This document shows, piece after piece, positions 23,211 to 31,806 of a stretch of 64,000 bases of DNA (positions are counted from its first letter, which is position 1; each line of letters begins with the position of its first letter). The translations under genes were made by a program, and so were the position numbers. Origin of the DNA: Brevibacillus brevis (lineage in GTDB: Bacteria > Bacillota > Bacilli > Brevibacillales > Brevibacillaceae); the NCBI RefSeq assembly GCF_022026395.1, contig NZ_CP041767.1:2884501-2948500 (forward strand), read 5' to 3'. The notes below the pieces were generated by a model, which worked only from the letters and a program-made list of their open reading frames with translations, made no database searches and was not told the DNA's origin.

Positions 23211-24746
23211 ATGACGAGAAACGTAAAAACGAAATGGGGAATCCACATGGTTGAACTGCACAATATCACGATTACCACCAAAAAAGACGACAGGACTCTC
23301 ATTCAAAATTTGCATCTGACCCTGCAACCCGGTGACAAGATAGCCATCATCGGGGAAGAGGGAAATGGAAAAAGCAGCTTATTAAAGTTGATATACGCGG
23401 AACAAATGATTGCCGAGTATTGCACATTTGCAGGTAACGTGCTGCGAAACGATTGTTCCATGGGATTTCTTGCACAGGAGCTATCGGGCGAAGAAAAACA
23501 ATGGACCATCGCCGAGTTTTTTGTCGAAAATCAATGGAGCAAAGAACTGGTGAGGGCGATGGATGACCTCGGCATTCATGTATTGGATTCAGATAAAAAG
23601 ATGGGTGTTCTGTCAGGTGGTGAGCGTTTCAAATACCGCTTTTTAAGTCTGCTGGCACAGAATCCTGACGTTTTATTGCTAGACGAACCCACGAATGATT
23701 TGGATATTCAAACGATGGAATGGCTGGAAGAGTTTATTCAACAAACATCGCTTCCTGTCCTATATGTATCGCATGACGAATCATTTATTGCTAATACAGC
23801 AAACGGTATCCTTCATATGGAGCTGACGAAGCGTAAACAAGTACCTAAATATACTTTTTCAAGAGAGCCATATGAAAATTACATTGCGAATCGCGAGAGC
23901 CACCTGAACAAACAAGAACAGATAGCCAGAAAGCAAGTTTCTGATCATCAAAAGCAAATGGAGAAATGGCACGACGTTTGGAATAAGGCAGAGCATCAAC
24001 ATCGGAACGTGTCCCGCTCAAATCCACGTCTGCAAAAGAAGATTAAGTCTTTGAAAAATCAAAGAGAGCGCATGGAGAAAGCATCGGAAACGTTTGTAGA
24101 GGCTCCGAGTGTGGAAGAAGCAAGCGAATTCCGATTTGATTCTGAGGTACATGTGCCTGGCAGTAAACAAATCCTCGACTTTTCATTGGAAGTCCTGCAA
24201 ATAGCGAACAATCAGCTATCGAAACAGATTCATTTATCGATTAACGGGCCAGAAAAAGTCGCGATTATTGGGGAAAATGGGATCGGAAAAACGACGTTGT
24301 TGAAAAAGATCATGGATGAGCTAGTCCAGCACTCGTCATTAAAGATCGGGTATATGCCCCAAAATTATGAAGAACAACTGGATTCGACCAAAACACCGAT
24401 TGCGTACCTGGAAAGAACCGGGAATAAAGAAGCGATCACAAAAGCGTATACGCATTTAGGCAGTATGAAATTTACAAAAGATGAGATGCACCAACCCATT
24501 CAAAACTTGTCTGGGGGACAGAAAGCGAAATTGCTCCTGTTAAAAATGATTTTGGATCAGTGCGAAATCTTGATATTGGATGAACCGACCCGAAACTTCA
24601 GTCCTTTGACGACTCCTGTTCTGTGCCGGGCGTTAACGGCTTTTGACGGTGTGATTATCAGTATTTCGCATGATCGACGGTATTTGCATGAGGTCGCAAC
24701 AACTGTTTATGAACTAACCTCCAACGGTCTTACGAAAATAAAATAA
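23211..24746 (+). CDS. ABC-F family ATP-binding protein (probable ribosome protection)
   Basis: This 511-aa protein has two ABC domains and no membrane segments. Domain 1 has Walker A GEEGNGKSS, signature LSGGERFK and Walker B LLLDEPTNDLD. The linker is long and basic (about 230-330, with KKIKSLKNQRERMEK). Domain 2 has GENGIGKTT, LSGGQKAK and LILDEPTRNFSP. The ATG at 23211 abuts a four-codon ORF (ATG-AAC-AAG-GAG-TAA at 23196-23210) that carries AAGGAG and itself follows AAAGGGGGTGA, so coupling is likely. An alternative start is ATG 23247 (MVELHNITI), closer to family N-termini. The long attenuated leader suggests antibiotic induction. The drug class is unknown and it is clearly different from the Lsa-type protein at 10571. 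Confidence 0.85.
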   Translation: MTRNVKTKWGIHMVELHNITITTKKDDRTLIQNLHLTLQPGDKIAIIGEEGNGKSSLLKLIYAEQMIAEYCTFAGNVLRNDCSMGFLAQELSGEEKQWTIAEFFVENQWSKELVRAMDDLGIHVLDSDKKMGVLSGGERFKYRFLSLLAQNPDVLLLDEPTNDLDIQTMEWLEEFIQQTSLPVLYVSHDESFIANTANGILHMELTKRKQVPKYTFSREPYENYIANRESHLNKQEQIARKQVSDHQKQMEKWHDVWNKAEHQHRNVSRSNPRLQKKIKSLKNQRERMEKASETFVEAPSVEEASEFRFDSEVHVPGSKQILDFSLEVLQIANNQLSKQIHLSINGPEKVAIIGENGIGKTTLLKKIMDELVQHSSLKIGYMPQNYEEQLDSTKTPIAYLERTGNKEAITKAYTHLGSMKFTKDEMHQPIQNLSGGQKAKLLLLKMILDQCEILILDEPTRNFSPLTTPVLCRALTAFDGVIISISHDRRYLHEVATTVYELTSNGLTKIK

Positions 24747-24775
24747 GGGATCGTGGCGGAATCCTTGCTACATGG

Positions 24776-24804
24776 TTGACATTGCTATTTGAATTCAATA
24801 TACT
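24776..24804 (+). promoter_or_regulatory. Sigma-A promoter of tyrS
   Basis: TTGACA (24776-24781), exactly 17-nt spacer, TATACT (24799-24804), immediately before the T-box leader. Confidence 0.8.
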
Positions 24805-24819
24805 GACTTTAATTTCATA

Positions 24820-25079
24820 TGAAACATACGTTGAAAGAGCCCAGTAGCAGCTTATTCCCTGTCCTAGAAAGCCGGGGGTTGATGGAACCCGGTACACAAT
24901 AAGCGAGCGAATTACACTCTGGAGTATCTCGGGTAATGCCGAGCGGAATCGCGAACGATAACTCGCTACGAGTGGCATGAATGGCCTGCGCAAGCGCTTG
25001 GGTCCATTGGTGCAAGATGGGTGGTAACACGGTTATTCAATCGTCCCTATGTCTACAATAGACAAGGGGCGATTTTTTG
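24820..25079 (+). promoter_or_regulatory. T-box riboswitch of tyrS
   Basis: The leader senses uncharged tRNA-Tyr. Stem I has GCTTATT / AATAAGC flanks, an apical CCGGG / CCCGG hairpin (about 24872-24892) and a specifier loop with GAATTACAC, where TAC (24913-24915) is the likely Tyr specifier. The conserved antiterminator element GGGTGGTAACACGG is at 25019-25032. The competing terminator is ATCGTCCCT ... AGGGGCGAT with a T-run (25040-25079). Uncharged tRNA pairing with the antiterminator bulge would allow read-through into tyrS. Confidence 0.9.
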
Positions 25080-25109
25080 TTTTTTTACCATAGGAGATTG
25101 AAGGAGTGT

Positions 25110-26378
25110 ATGGCAGTGAATATTATCGACGAACTCGAATGGCGCGAAGCCATTAATCAGCAAACAGATGCAGATGGGCTGCGAGAATTAACGAATGAAA
25201 AAGCAGTCTCGTTATATTGTGGTGTCGATCCAACAGGTGACAGCATGCATATCGGTCACTTGATTCCTTTCATGGTACTGAAACGCTTTCAGCTCGCTGG
25301 TCATCGTCCGGTCATTTTGATCGGTGGTGCAACAGGTACGATTGGCGATCCGAGCGGCCGTCAATCCGAGCGCTCTTTGCAAACACTGGAACAGATTCAG
25401 GAGAACGTCGACAAACTCACCGCGCAGATGAAAAAGCTGTTCATTACAGATGGCGACAACCAAATTCGCTTGGTGAACAACTACGACTGGACGCACAAAA
25501 TCAATGTCATTGAATTTCTGAGGGATTACGGGAAAAACTTCAGCATCAATACGATGCTTGCCAAGGATGTCGTATCGAGCAGACTGGAAAGCGGCATTTC
25601 GTTTACGGAGTTTTCCTATCAAATTCTGCAATCCCTGGATTACCTGCATCTGTACAAACATGAAGATGTTCAACTGCAAATCGGCGGTTCCGACCAATGG
25701 GGTAACATCACGAGCGGTCTCGATCTGATCCGCAAAAAAGAAGGACCAGAAGCAAAAGCATTCGGTCTCACTATTCCTCTGATGCTGAAGGCAGATGGCA
25801 CGAAATTCGGGAAGACAGCAGGAGGAGCCATCTGGCTTGATCCAAATAAAACAACACCATTCGAATTCTACCAATTCTGGGCGAATACCGATGACCGCGA
25901 TGTTGTGAAATACTTGAAATACTTTACGTTCCTCTCCAAGGAACAAATTGAAGAGCTGGCTGAAAAAGTACAGACCGAGCCACATAAACGCGAGGCGCAA
26001 AAAGCGCTGGCAGAGGAAATGACGAGATTTGTGCACGGCGAGGAATTGCTGGAGCAGGCGAAGCGCATTACAGCAGCTTTGTTTACTGGAGATATCAAAT
26101 CGCTGTCGGCAGATGAGATCGAGCAAGGCTTCAAAGAAATGCCGACATTCGAATCTACCCTCGAAACGAAGAACATTGTCGACTGGCTCGTTGAGGTCGG
26201 CATCCAGCCATCCAAACGTCAAGCACGTGAGGATATTACAAAAGGCGCTATCTCCATGAATGGTGAACGTGTTACCGATCTGGAACTGGAAGTAACGCCA
26301 AGCCTTGCTATCGGCGGTCGCTTCATCATTATCCGCAAAGGTAAGAAAAACTACAGCTTGGTAAAATTGTCTCAATAG
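25110..26378 (+). CDS. tyrS: Tyrosyl-tRNA synthetase
   Basis: This 422-aa class I aminoacyl-tRNA synthetase attaches Tyr to tRNA-Tyr. The HIGH motif is in MHIGHLIPF, the tyrosine pocket in GGSDQWGNITSG, and the KMSKS-type loop is KFGKTAGG, as in bacterial TyrS. A C-terminal S4 RNA-binding domain begins near residue 355 (KRQAREDITKGAISMNGERV). GAAGGAG lies just before the ATG at 25110; GTG at 25116 is a possible alternative with better spacing. It is controlled by the T-box upstream and ended by a strong terminator. Confidence 0.96.
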   Translation: MAVNIIDELEWREAINQQTDADGLRELTNEKAVSLYCGVDPTGDSMHIGHLIPFMVLKRFQLAGHRPVILIGGATGTIGDPSGRQSERSLQTLEQIQENVDKLTAQMKKLFITDGDNQIRLVNNYDWTHKINVIEFLRDYGKNFSINTMLAKDVVSSRLESGISFTEFSYQILQSLDYLHLYKHEDVQLQIGGSDQWGNITSGLDLIRKKEGPEAKAFGLTIPLMLKADGTKFGKTAGGAIWLDPNKTTPFEFYQFWANTDDRDVVKYLKYFTFLSKEQIEELAEKVQTEPHKREAQKALAEEMTRFVHGEELLEQAKRITAALFTGDIKSLSADEIEQGFKEMPTFESTLETKNIVDWLVEVGIQPSKRQAREDITKGAISMNGERVTDLELEVTPSLAIGGRFIIIRKGKKNYSLVKLSQ

Positions 26379-26389
26379 ATAAAGGAATA

Positions 26390-26422
26390 AGAAGCTTCCC
26401 TAGACCCACTAGGGAAGCTTCT
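26390..26422 (+). terminator. Intrinsic terminator after tyrS
   Basis: Perfect 13-bp stem AGAAGCTTCCCTA / TAGGGAAGCTTCT (26390-26402, 26410-26422). The symmetrical stem may also serve the convergent gene. Confidence 0.8.
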
Positions 26423-26437
26423 TTGTATTTGTGGGAT

Positions 26438-28552
26438 TTATTTCGGATGTGAAGTACTATCTACTTTGTTCGCAGCAATAACGGCAACTGCATTTGGCTC
26501 CAGATCGAACCAAAAGATAAGATCGCCATCCGCTTTCTTTTGCGACGGCTTCATCCCGTTCACATAAACTTCCGAAGCTTTTGTCGCCATGGAAAGACCA
26601 GAAATCTTTTGCGTACCATCGTTGTGCAGAACGATAGAGCCGTTTGGTGCATATTCCAATCTGACTTGAGAGAGGGCGAGCCAATAATCCATGATTTCAC
26701 GTACGGTTGTCAAATGCAATTTTCCTTGGTCTCGCAGAACTTCCATTCGCTTTAGCAAGCGGTCAAAATCGGGATGGATGATCCAGTTTCCTTGGGCATC
26801 TCGAATGACAAATTTCCCGCCCTGCTTGTTGGATGGAAATCTTGCCAAGTAGGTATGGTTGATAAAAACTCCACGGTTTTGAATGAGCTGCTGGAGATTT
26901 TGCTTCCGATACAGATAAAGTGAATCTTCTGGAATGGTGGCAGCCGACCATGAATAAAACGGGCCTGTCACTGTCGGGTGCGACCAATAGAGCGGAGTGC
27001 GCAGGGAGTCGCCTCTTTGGGATTGGTACAGATCGAGACCATTATTCGGATTCGCGATATCTTCTGAGCTGTAGTGCCAAAAATACGATGTGCCGTATTT
27101 TTTCCACTGATGCGCCAAGTAATTCGCAGTCTGGTTGTCGAGCGCGTTAAACGCAAAGCTGGTCTTCAAATACCCATGGTCAATCCAGGTACGGCTCCGG
27201 AAGTGATCTTTCATTACCTGCAATGCATCTTCCGTCGTCTTTTGATAGTGTCTGATTTCGTATGGATAGAGGGTATGTAGCCCAATTTCATCACCGTTCC
27301 GATTCAGATCATTCAGAAACTGCAAAAATTCAGGGCTTTGCGCAATGGCGACATTGACAGGCAATTTCGCTTGAAAATACGGATTCGAGTAAAATACGCT
27401 TTTTGTAACCGGAATCCGGTGTTTAACAAAACCGCCTGTTGCTTGTGCCGACGATGTAATCCTCTCGGAGCCGAAATAAACAGCTCGATTCGTTTGCAGC
27501 GTCTGCTCGTCAGCATGCTCTGTCCATACATGAGTCGCCAAAAAACCAGAAGGCTGGCTCATAAAACGCGGCATGAGCTTTGGTTGATACCCAACTACCA
27601 GCGAGAAAGAATTCGTCCGTTCTTCGTTTGCGCGATATTCGGAAGCGTGGCGGACTTTTCCGACTTGATTCGTAGAGCCTTGCTGTACGTATCTGTGATC
27701 GTTCATGTGATCCAGATTCACGATGAGCTGTTTTTGCGTTGTATTCAATTCAAGTGAAGACACGTTGGGGGCATGGTACAAAAAAGCTGCTTGCTTTCCT
27801 TGACCAAATTTCGCGCCTTGGTGATCCAGCCAGTAAGAAGGTTGGAATTTCTGTGCGTCCACTTTCCGATTCTTGCGATATACCTCTGTCACATTTGGCT
27901 TGAATTGCAGGGCGAAGGCTTCACGAAAAACCTTTGCCTCTCGCTTATAGGTGGTTTTTACGGTGATATCGATGGCTGGGCTGTTTTTTTGCAATGCATA
28001 TTGTATTGTAACCACTGCAATCGGAGTATGACCTGTGACAATGACTGTGTTACCAGTAGCGGTTTCCTGGTGTTCCACCTTTACGTCATCCCATTTACGA
28101 ACCCAGTGGCTGCCCCGTTTGATAAAAATGTTCCTGTCGATCACTTTCGTCGTAGGTGGAGAGAAATACAAATCATTTCCTCGGACGGCAGTAACTTTCG
28201 CCTGATGGACAAGCGGAGCATTCATTCTACCGCCAAACGATTCTGAGCGAATTTCGATGGCCGTGCCTGGTTGAAATGGTGGGCTTTGATCCAACGTTAA
28301 TTGATTGGAACCATTCGGAAGGGAAGGAGTCATCGCATTATAAATGGTGCCATATTCAGCTTGGTACTGAATGGAAGAGAGGATTTCGTTTTTTACCAAA
28401 TCAGTAATGCGGACATTGCCTTTCTCATCCCAGCCAAATACATAATACAGATTTTGAATGGACGATTCCTTCGCAAGCGTAGGGATTGGAAAAGAAAGTA
28501 CGAAGAAAAGCAATAATAGGAAGTGAATAGCGAAGAACCTTTTTTCCAGCAT
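26438..28552 (-). CDS. Large secreted protein with a deacetylase-like region
   Basis: This 704-aa exported protein has a strong signal peptide (FFAIHFLLLLFFVLSFPIP, cleavage likely after TLA). The N-terminal 300 residues look beta-rich (EIRSESFGGRMNAPLVHQAKV, IAVVTIQYALQKNSPAIDI). The region about 400-610, with RNGDEIGLHTLYPYEIRHY, RTWIDHGY and GVFINHTYLARFP, resembles the TIM-barrel layout of NodB-like polysaccharide deacetylases or glycosidases, with His/Asp clusters that could bind metal. A small beta C-terminal region follows. AAAGGAG lies upstream of the ATG. The assignment is structural guesswork; polysaccharide modification is the most likely class. Confidence 0.75.
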   Translation of the reverse strand: MLEKRFFAIHFLLLLFFVLSFPIPTLAKESSIQNLYYVFGWDEKGNVRITDLVKNEILSSIQYQAEYGTIYNAMTPSLPNGSNQLTLDQSPPFQPGTAIEIRSESFGGRMNAPLVHQAKVTAVRGNDLYFSPPTTKVIDRNIFIKRGSHWVRKWDDVKVEHQETATGNTVIVTGHTPIAVVTIQYALQKNSPAIDITVKTTYKREAKVFREAFALQFKPNVTEVYRKNRKVDAQKFQPSYWLDHQGAKFGQGKQAAFLYHAPNVSSLELNTTQKQLIVNLDHMNDHRYVQQGSTNQVGKVRHASEYRANEERTNSFSLVVGYQPKLMPRFMSQPSGFLATHVWTEHADEQTLQTNRAVYFGSERITSSAQATGGFVKHRIPVTKSVFYSNPYFQAKLPVNVAIAQSPEFLQFLNDLNRNGDEIGLHTLYPYEIRHYQKTTEDALQVMKDHFRSRTWIDHGYLKTSFAFNALDNQTANYLAHQWKKYGTSYFWHYSSEDIANPNNGLDLYQSQRGDSLRTPLYWSHPTVTGPFYSWSAATIPEDSLYLYRKQNLQQLIQNRGVFINHTYLARFPSNKQGGKFVIRDAQGNWIIHPDFDRLLKRMEVLRDQGKLHLTTVREIMDYWLALSQVRLEYAPNGSIVLHNDGTQKISGLSMATKASEVYVNGMKPSQKKADGDLIFWFDLEPNAVAVIAANKVDSTSHPK

Positions 28553-28667
28553 GATTTTCTCCTTTGTATGATGATATAGGTTAGACGAATGTGTGAGGAA
28601 AAAGCCACAAGGTAACCCATCTTGATTTAGACCTTCTCAAACAGCAAGGAAAGATATATAATTATAA

Positions 28668-28684
28668 TTAATTAAATTAATTAA
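28668..28684. promoter_or_regulatory. Candidate MarR operator
   Basis: TTAATTAAATTAATTAA consists of two TTAATTAA palindromes around a central A, 21 bp before the MarR-type start. It probably is an autoregulatory site. Confidence 0.55.
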
Positions 28685-28704
28685 CTAATGATAAGGAGCG
28701 TAAC

Positions 28705-29121
28705 ATGTACCCATTCTTTTCAAAAGTCGCATTCACACATCGTGTATACAATAACCAATTGCAAGAGGAATTACTTCCATTCGGTATATCCGTCACGCAA
28801 TGGGCGTTAATTCGTTATCTCAAAAATAACGGTTCGGCTACTTTTAGCGACGTTGCCGATTATTGGCAAGTAGAGAAGCCGGCGATTACACCTATTGCGC
28901 AAAAATTAGCTGCGCGTGAAATGATTTCAATTTTATCAGGTGAAGACAAACGGCAAAAAATTATGTGCTTGTCTGAGAAAGGTGAAGCGCTATATAAAAC
29001 GATCATGGAAGCGACTGATCCATTCTTGGAAGAAGTAATGGAGGGCATCACACAAGAAGAAAGAGACGCAGCAGCCACAGTATTAGAAAAACTTATCATG
29101 AACCTAAAGAGAAGAGGGTAA
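28705..29121 (+). CDS. MarR family transcriptional regulator
   Basis: This 138-aa winged-helix dimer has the N-terminal helix FSKVAFTHRVYNNQLQEEL, the helix-turn-helix ATFSDVADYWQVEKPAITPIAQKL and wing LSGEDKRQKIMCLSEKG. AAGGAG lies 7 nt before the ATG. The MFS gene starts 3 bp after its stop, so the two form a regulator-transporter operon. It probably represses the operon via the A/T palindrome at 28668-28684. Confidence 0.9.
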   Translation: MYPFFSKVAFTHRVYNNQLQEELLPFGISVTQWALIRYLKNNGSATFSDVADYWQVEKPAITPIAQKLAAREMISILSGEDKRQKIMCLSEKGEALYKTIMEATDPFLEEVMEGITQEERDAAATVLEKLIMNLKRRG

Positions 29122-29124
29122 GCA

Positions 29125-30315
29125 GTGAATAAGGAAAGGCTTTGGACAAAAGAGTTCGTCATTGTTTCTTTCATCAATTTTCTTTTGACACTTATGTATT
29201 TTTTACTAATGGTTACAATCGCTTCGTATGCCAAAACAGAATTTCACGCTTCAACCAGTTTAGCCGGATTAGTTTCCAGTATCTTTATCATTGGTGCTTT
29301 GATCGGGCGGCTACTCACGGGTAGAGCCATAAGTCATATTGGCACGAAAAAAACGCTTTGGATTGGGTTGGGATTTTTTGCTGTCACCTCGTTGCTTTAC
29401 TTTTTTGCCGTCCATACCAGCTTTTTACTGGTAAATCGATTGCTGCAAGGAATCGCCGTTGGTATTGCCAGTACAGCTACAGGTACCATTATTGCCCAAA
29501 TCTTGCCCGCATCTCGCAAGGGTGAGGGGATTGGCTATTACAGCTTAAGTGCGATTTTAGCCACTGCGATTGGTCCTTTTCTCGGCATGATCTTATTGCG
29601 GCTTGAAAATGGTTTCACCTGGATCTTCACGCTGAATGTCGTGTTTTCCCTGATTTGTTTGCTGTTTTATGCGATGGCAAAAATCAATGTTCCGCTTCCT
29701 TCCACAAGTGTAAAAGAGGAAGCAAAAGGTTCTCTGCTTTCGAAATTCATCGAGCCCAAAGCCTTACCGATTTCATTCGTCGCTTTATTAATCGGCTTCA
29801 GCTATTCGGGTGTCTTGTCATTTCTCTCGTTTTATGCGGAAGAAATTAATCTCACCTCAGCTTCGAGTTATTTCTTTTTGGTGTATGCCATTGTCATTAT
29901 TCTCTCGCGACCATTCTCAGGGAAGCTAATGGACGCAAGAGGGGCGAACATCGTGACTTACCCCAGCCTGGTGATATTTGCTGCCGGGATGCTTATATTC
30001 AGTCAAGCTTCGACTTCCTGGATGCTGCTGTTATCCGCTGCATTGATTGGAGTAGGCTTCGGTAACTTTAACTCCATTGCCCAAACGGTAGCTGTGAAGG
30101 TGACAGCTCCGCATCGCTTTGGATTAGCTACCTCTACTTACTACATTATGTATGATCTGGGATTAGGAATCGGGCCCTATCTGCTCGGATTTATCGTACC
30201 ACACACAGGATATCGCATGATCTTCAGCGGGATGGTTGCCTTTATCCTTTTCAGTATCCCGCTTTATCACTGGCTACACGGCAAACGGGATCGGGAATTG
30301 ATACGTGCTACGTAA
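29125..30315 (+). CDS. MFS transporter, probable efflux
   Basis: This 396-aa 12-TM major facilitator has the loop motif GRLLTGRAISHIGTKKT between TM2 and TM3, and the TM5-type segment ATAIGPFLGMILL typical of drug-proton antiporters. The GTG start at 29125 follows GAGGGTAA, which lies inside the end of the MarR-type gene. Co-transcription with a MarR regulator suggests inducible efflux of a toxic compound, but no substrate can be read. Confidence 0.88.
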   Translation: MNKERLWTKEFVIVSFINFLLTLMYFLLMVTIASYAKTEFHASTSLAGLVSSIFIIGALIGRLLTGRAISHIGTKKTLWIGLGFFAVTSLLYFFAVHTSFLLVNRLLQGIAVGIASTATGTIIAQILPASRKGEGIGYYSLSAILATAIGPFLGMILLRLENGFTWIFTLNVVFSLICLLFYAMAKINVPLPSTSVKEEAKGSLLSKFIEPKALPISFVALLIGFSYSGVLSFLSFYAEEINLTSASSYFFLVYAIVIILSRPFSGKLMDARGANIVTYPSLVIFAAGMLIFSQASTSWMLLLSAALIGVGFGNFNSIAQTVAVKVTAPHRFGLATSTYYIMYDLGLGIGPYLLGFIVPHTGYRMIFSGMVAFILFSIPLYHWLHGKRDRELIRAT

Positions 30316-30362
30316 CTCACCCAAGTAAAAAAAGGGGAGTTAATCCCCCTATAGAAGATAGG

Positions 30363-30397
30363 CAGGCTGCCCTAAGTGGTAGCCTGTTATATTTTTT
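30363..30397 (+). terminator. Intrinsic terminator of the MarR-MFS operon
   Basis: CAGGCTGCC / GGTAGCCTG (30363-30371, 30378-30386) followed by a T-rich tract. Confidence 0.75.
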
Positions 30398-30573
30398 CAG
30401 TATGTTTTGATACGCATGATTGTGATAAGTTCGTGGGGAGTTTTAGTGAAAGTGGAAAAATAATTACGTACAGCTAAAAAACATAGTATACTTTTGGGTG
30501 GACATAGTAATGGAAAAGTTTATGAACAAACAGATCAACTTAGAACTCACAAAGATTAGGAGTCATCCGGAAA

Positions 30574-31722
30574 ATGATGGAGAAAGTACACTGGCGAGAT
30601 ATAAAGAAATACATAATGATCGCGACTTACACCGTATTGCTGTTTGCTGTGGTATGGAATTTTCCTGAGGTAAAGTCATTTGTCTATGAAATATTTGACT
30701 TATTAGATCCTGTGATTTATGGGATTGCCATTGCTTTCATCTTGAACATTTTAATGAGATTTTATGAAGAAAGACTTTTCTCCCCCCTTAACCGCGGCAA
30801 CAATCGAATCTGGTTGAAAGTAAGACGTCCTTTTTCAATCCTGTTAACCCTTGCGACTGTCCTGGTATTTTTTACATTTCTCATGTGGTTTATTGTCCCT
30901 CAGCTTCTGACGAGTATTTCCATGCTTGCGGCAAGTATTCCGAATGACATGCAATCATTAAAGGCTTTCGTCGACGGTTTTGCAGAGAGGTTTAACTTGT
31001 CCGGCGATTTATGGAATCCACTCATGGAGAAGTGGAATGAAATTGTAAATAAGTTAGGCCATTTTTTCCTGACTTCCATCCCAGTATTACTGACGTACAC
31101 GAAAATGTTTACCGTTAGTTTTATCGATGTCATCATGGGACTAATGTTGTCCGTCTATTTGCTCCTCCATAAGGAAAAGTTGACGCTCATTGCGAAAAAA
31201 CTCGTCTATGCCTATTCCTCAAAAGCAAAGGCGGATCGGGCTGTAGAAATTGGACAAATCACCAATCGCGCATTTAGTGGCTTTATTTCAGGCCAGCTAA
31301 CAGAGGCTCTCATTCTTGGCGGGCTTTGTTTTGTGGGAATGTGGGCATTTCACATGCCTTATGCATTACTTGTGAGTGTGATCATTGGTGTTACGAGCAT
31401 CATTCCGATTTTTGGTGCTTATATCGGGACGATTCCGAGTGCCTTTATCATTCTAATGATCGATCCAGTCAAGGCTATTTGGTTCATTGCCTTTATTCTT
31501 GTCTTGCAGCAAATTGAAGGGAATTTTATCTATCCAAGAGTGGTAGGTAATTCAATCGGATTGGATGGCTTATGGGTGATAATAGCCTTATTGGTTGGGG
31601 GAGCATTGTTCGGGCTAATGGGAATGCTGCTTGGAATCCCTGCTTTTGCTGTCATATATACGCTCGTCAGAAGTACGACGAACAAGCGACTGAAGGACAA
31701 GAATATTTCCCTGAAAGAATAG
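30574..31722 (+). CDS. AI-2E family transporter (YdbI/PerM-like membrane protein)
   Basis: This 382-aa polytopic membrane protein of the AI-2E exporter superfamily has paired N-terminal TM helices, an extended soluble segment (about 105-165), and the conserved C-terminal GVTSIIPIFGAYIGTIPS and FIYPRVVGNSIGL motifs. AGGAG lies about 10 nt before the ATG. A TTACGT-N17-TATACT element near 30467-30495 may be its promoter. Homologues include AI-2 exporters and Na+/H+ antiporter-like proteins; the transported species is not known. Confidence 0.88.
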   Translation: MMEKVHWRDIKKYIMIATYTVLLFAVVWNFPEVKSFVYEIFDLLDPVIYGIAIAFILNILMRFYEERLFSPLNRGNNRIWLKVRRPFSILLTLATVLVFFTFLMWFIVPQLLTSISMLAASIPNDMQSLKAFVDGFAERFNLSGDLWNPLMEKWNEIVNKLGHFFLTSIPVLLTYTKMFTVSFIDVIMGLMLSVYLLLHKEKLTLIAKKLVYAYSSKAKADRAVEIGQITNRAFSGFISGQLTEALILGGLCFVGMWAFHMPYALLVSVIIGVTSIIPIFGAYIGTIPSAFIILMIDPVKAIWFIAFILVLQQIEGNFIYPRVVGNSIGLDGLWVIIALLVGGALFGLMGMLLGIPAFAVIYTLVRSTTNKRLKDKNISLKE

Positions 31723-31760
31723 TGTCCACCGTTTCGATTCCTCCATGAAATCGTAAATCA

Positions 31761-31806
31761 AAAGGCTCACACTTTCGAATGAACCCAGAAAGTGTGAGCC
31801 TTTTTT
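31761..31806 (+). terminator. Strong intrinsic terminator
   Basis: Perfect 16-bp stem AAAGGCTCACACTTTC / GAAAGTGTGAGCCTTT (31761-31776, 31788-31803) with a T-run. It isolates the tyrocidine operon from the upstream gene. Confidence 0.9.

Noticed and set aside
25212..26375. 387-codon ORF on the minus strand across tyrS
   Set aside because: It is antisense to the well-supported tyrS, has no ribosome binding site and reads as a Cys/Phe-rich shadow.
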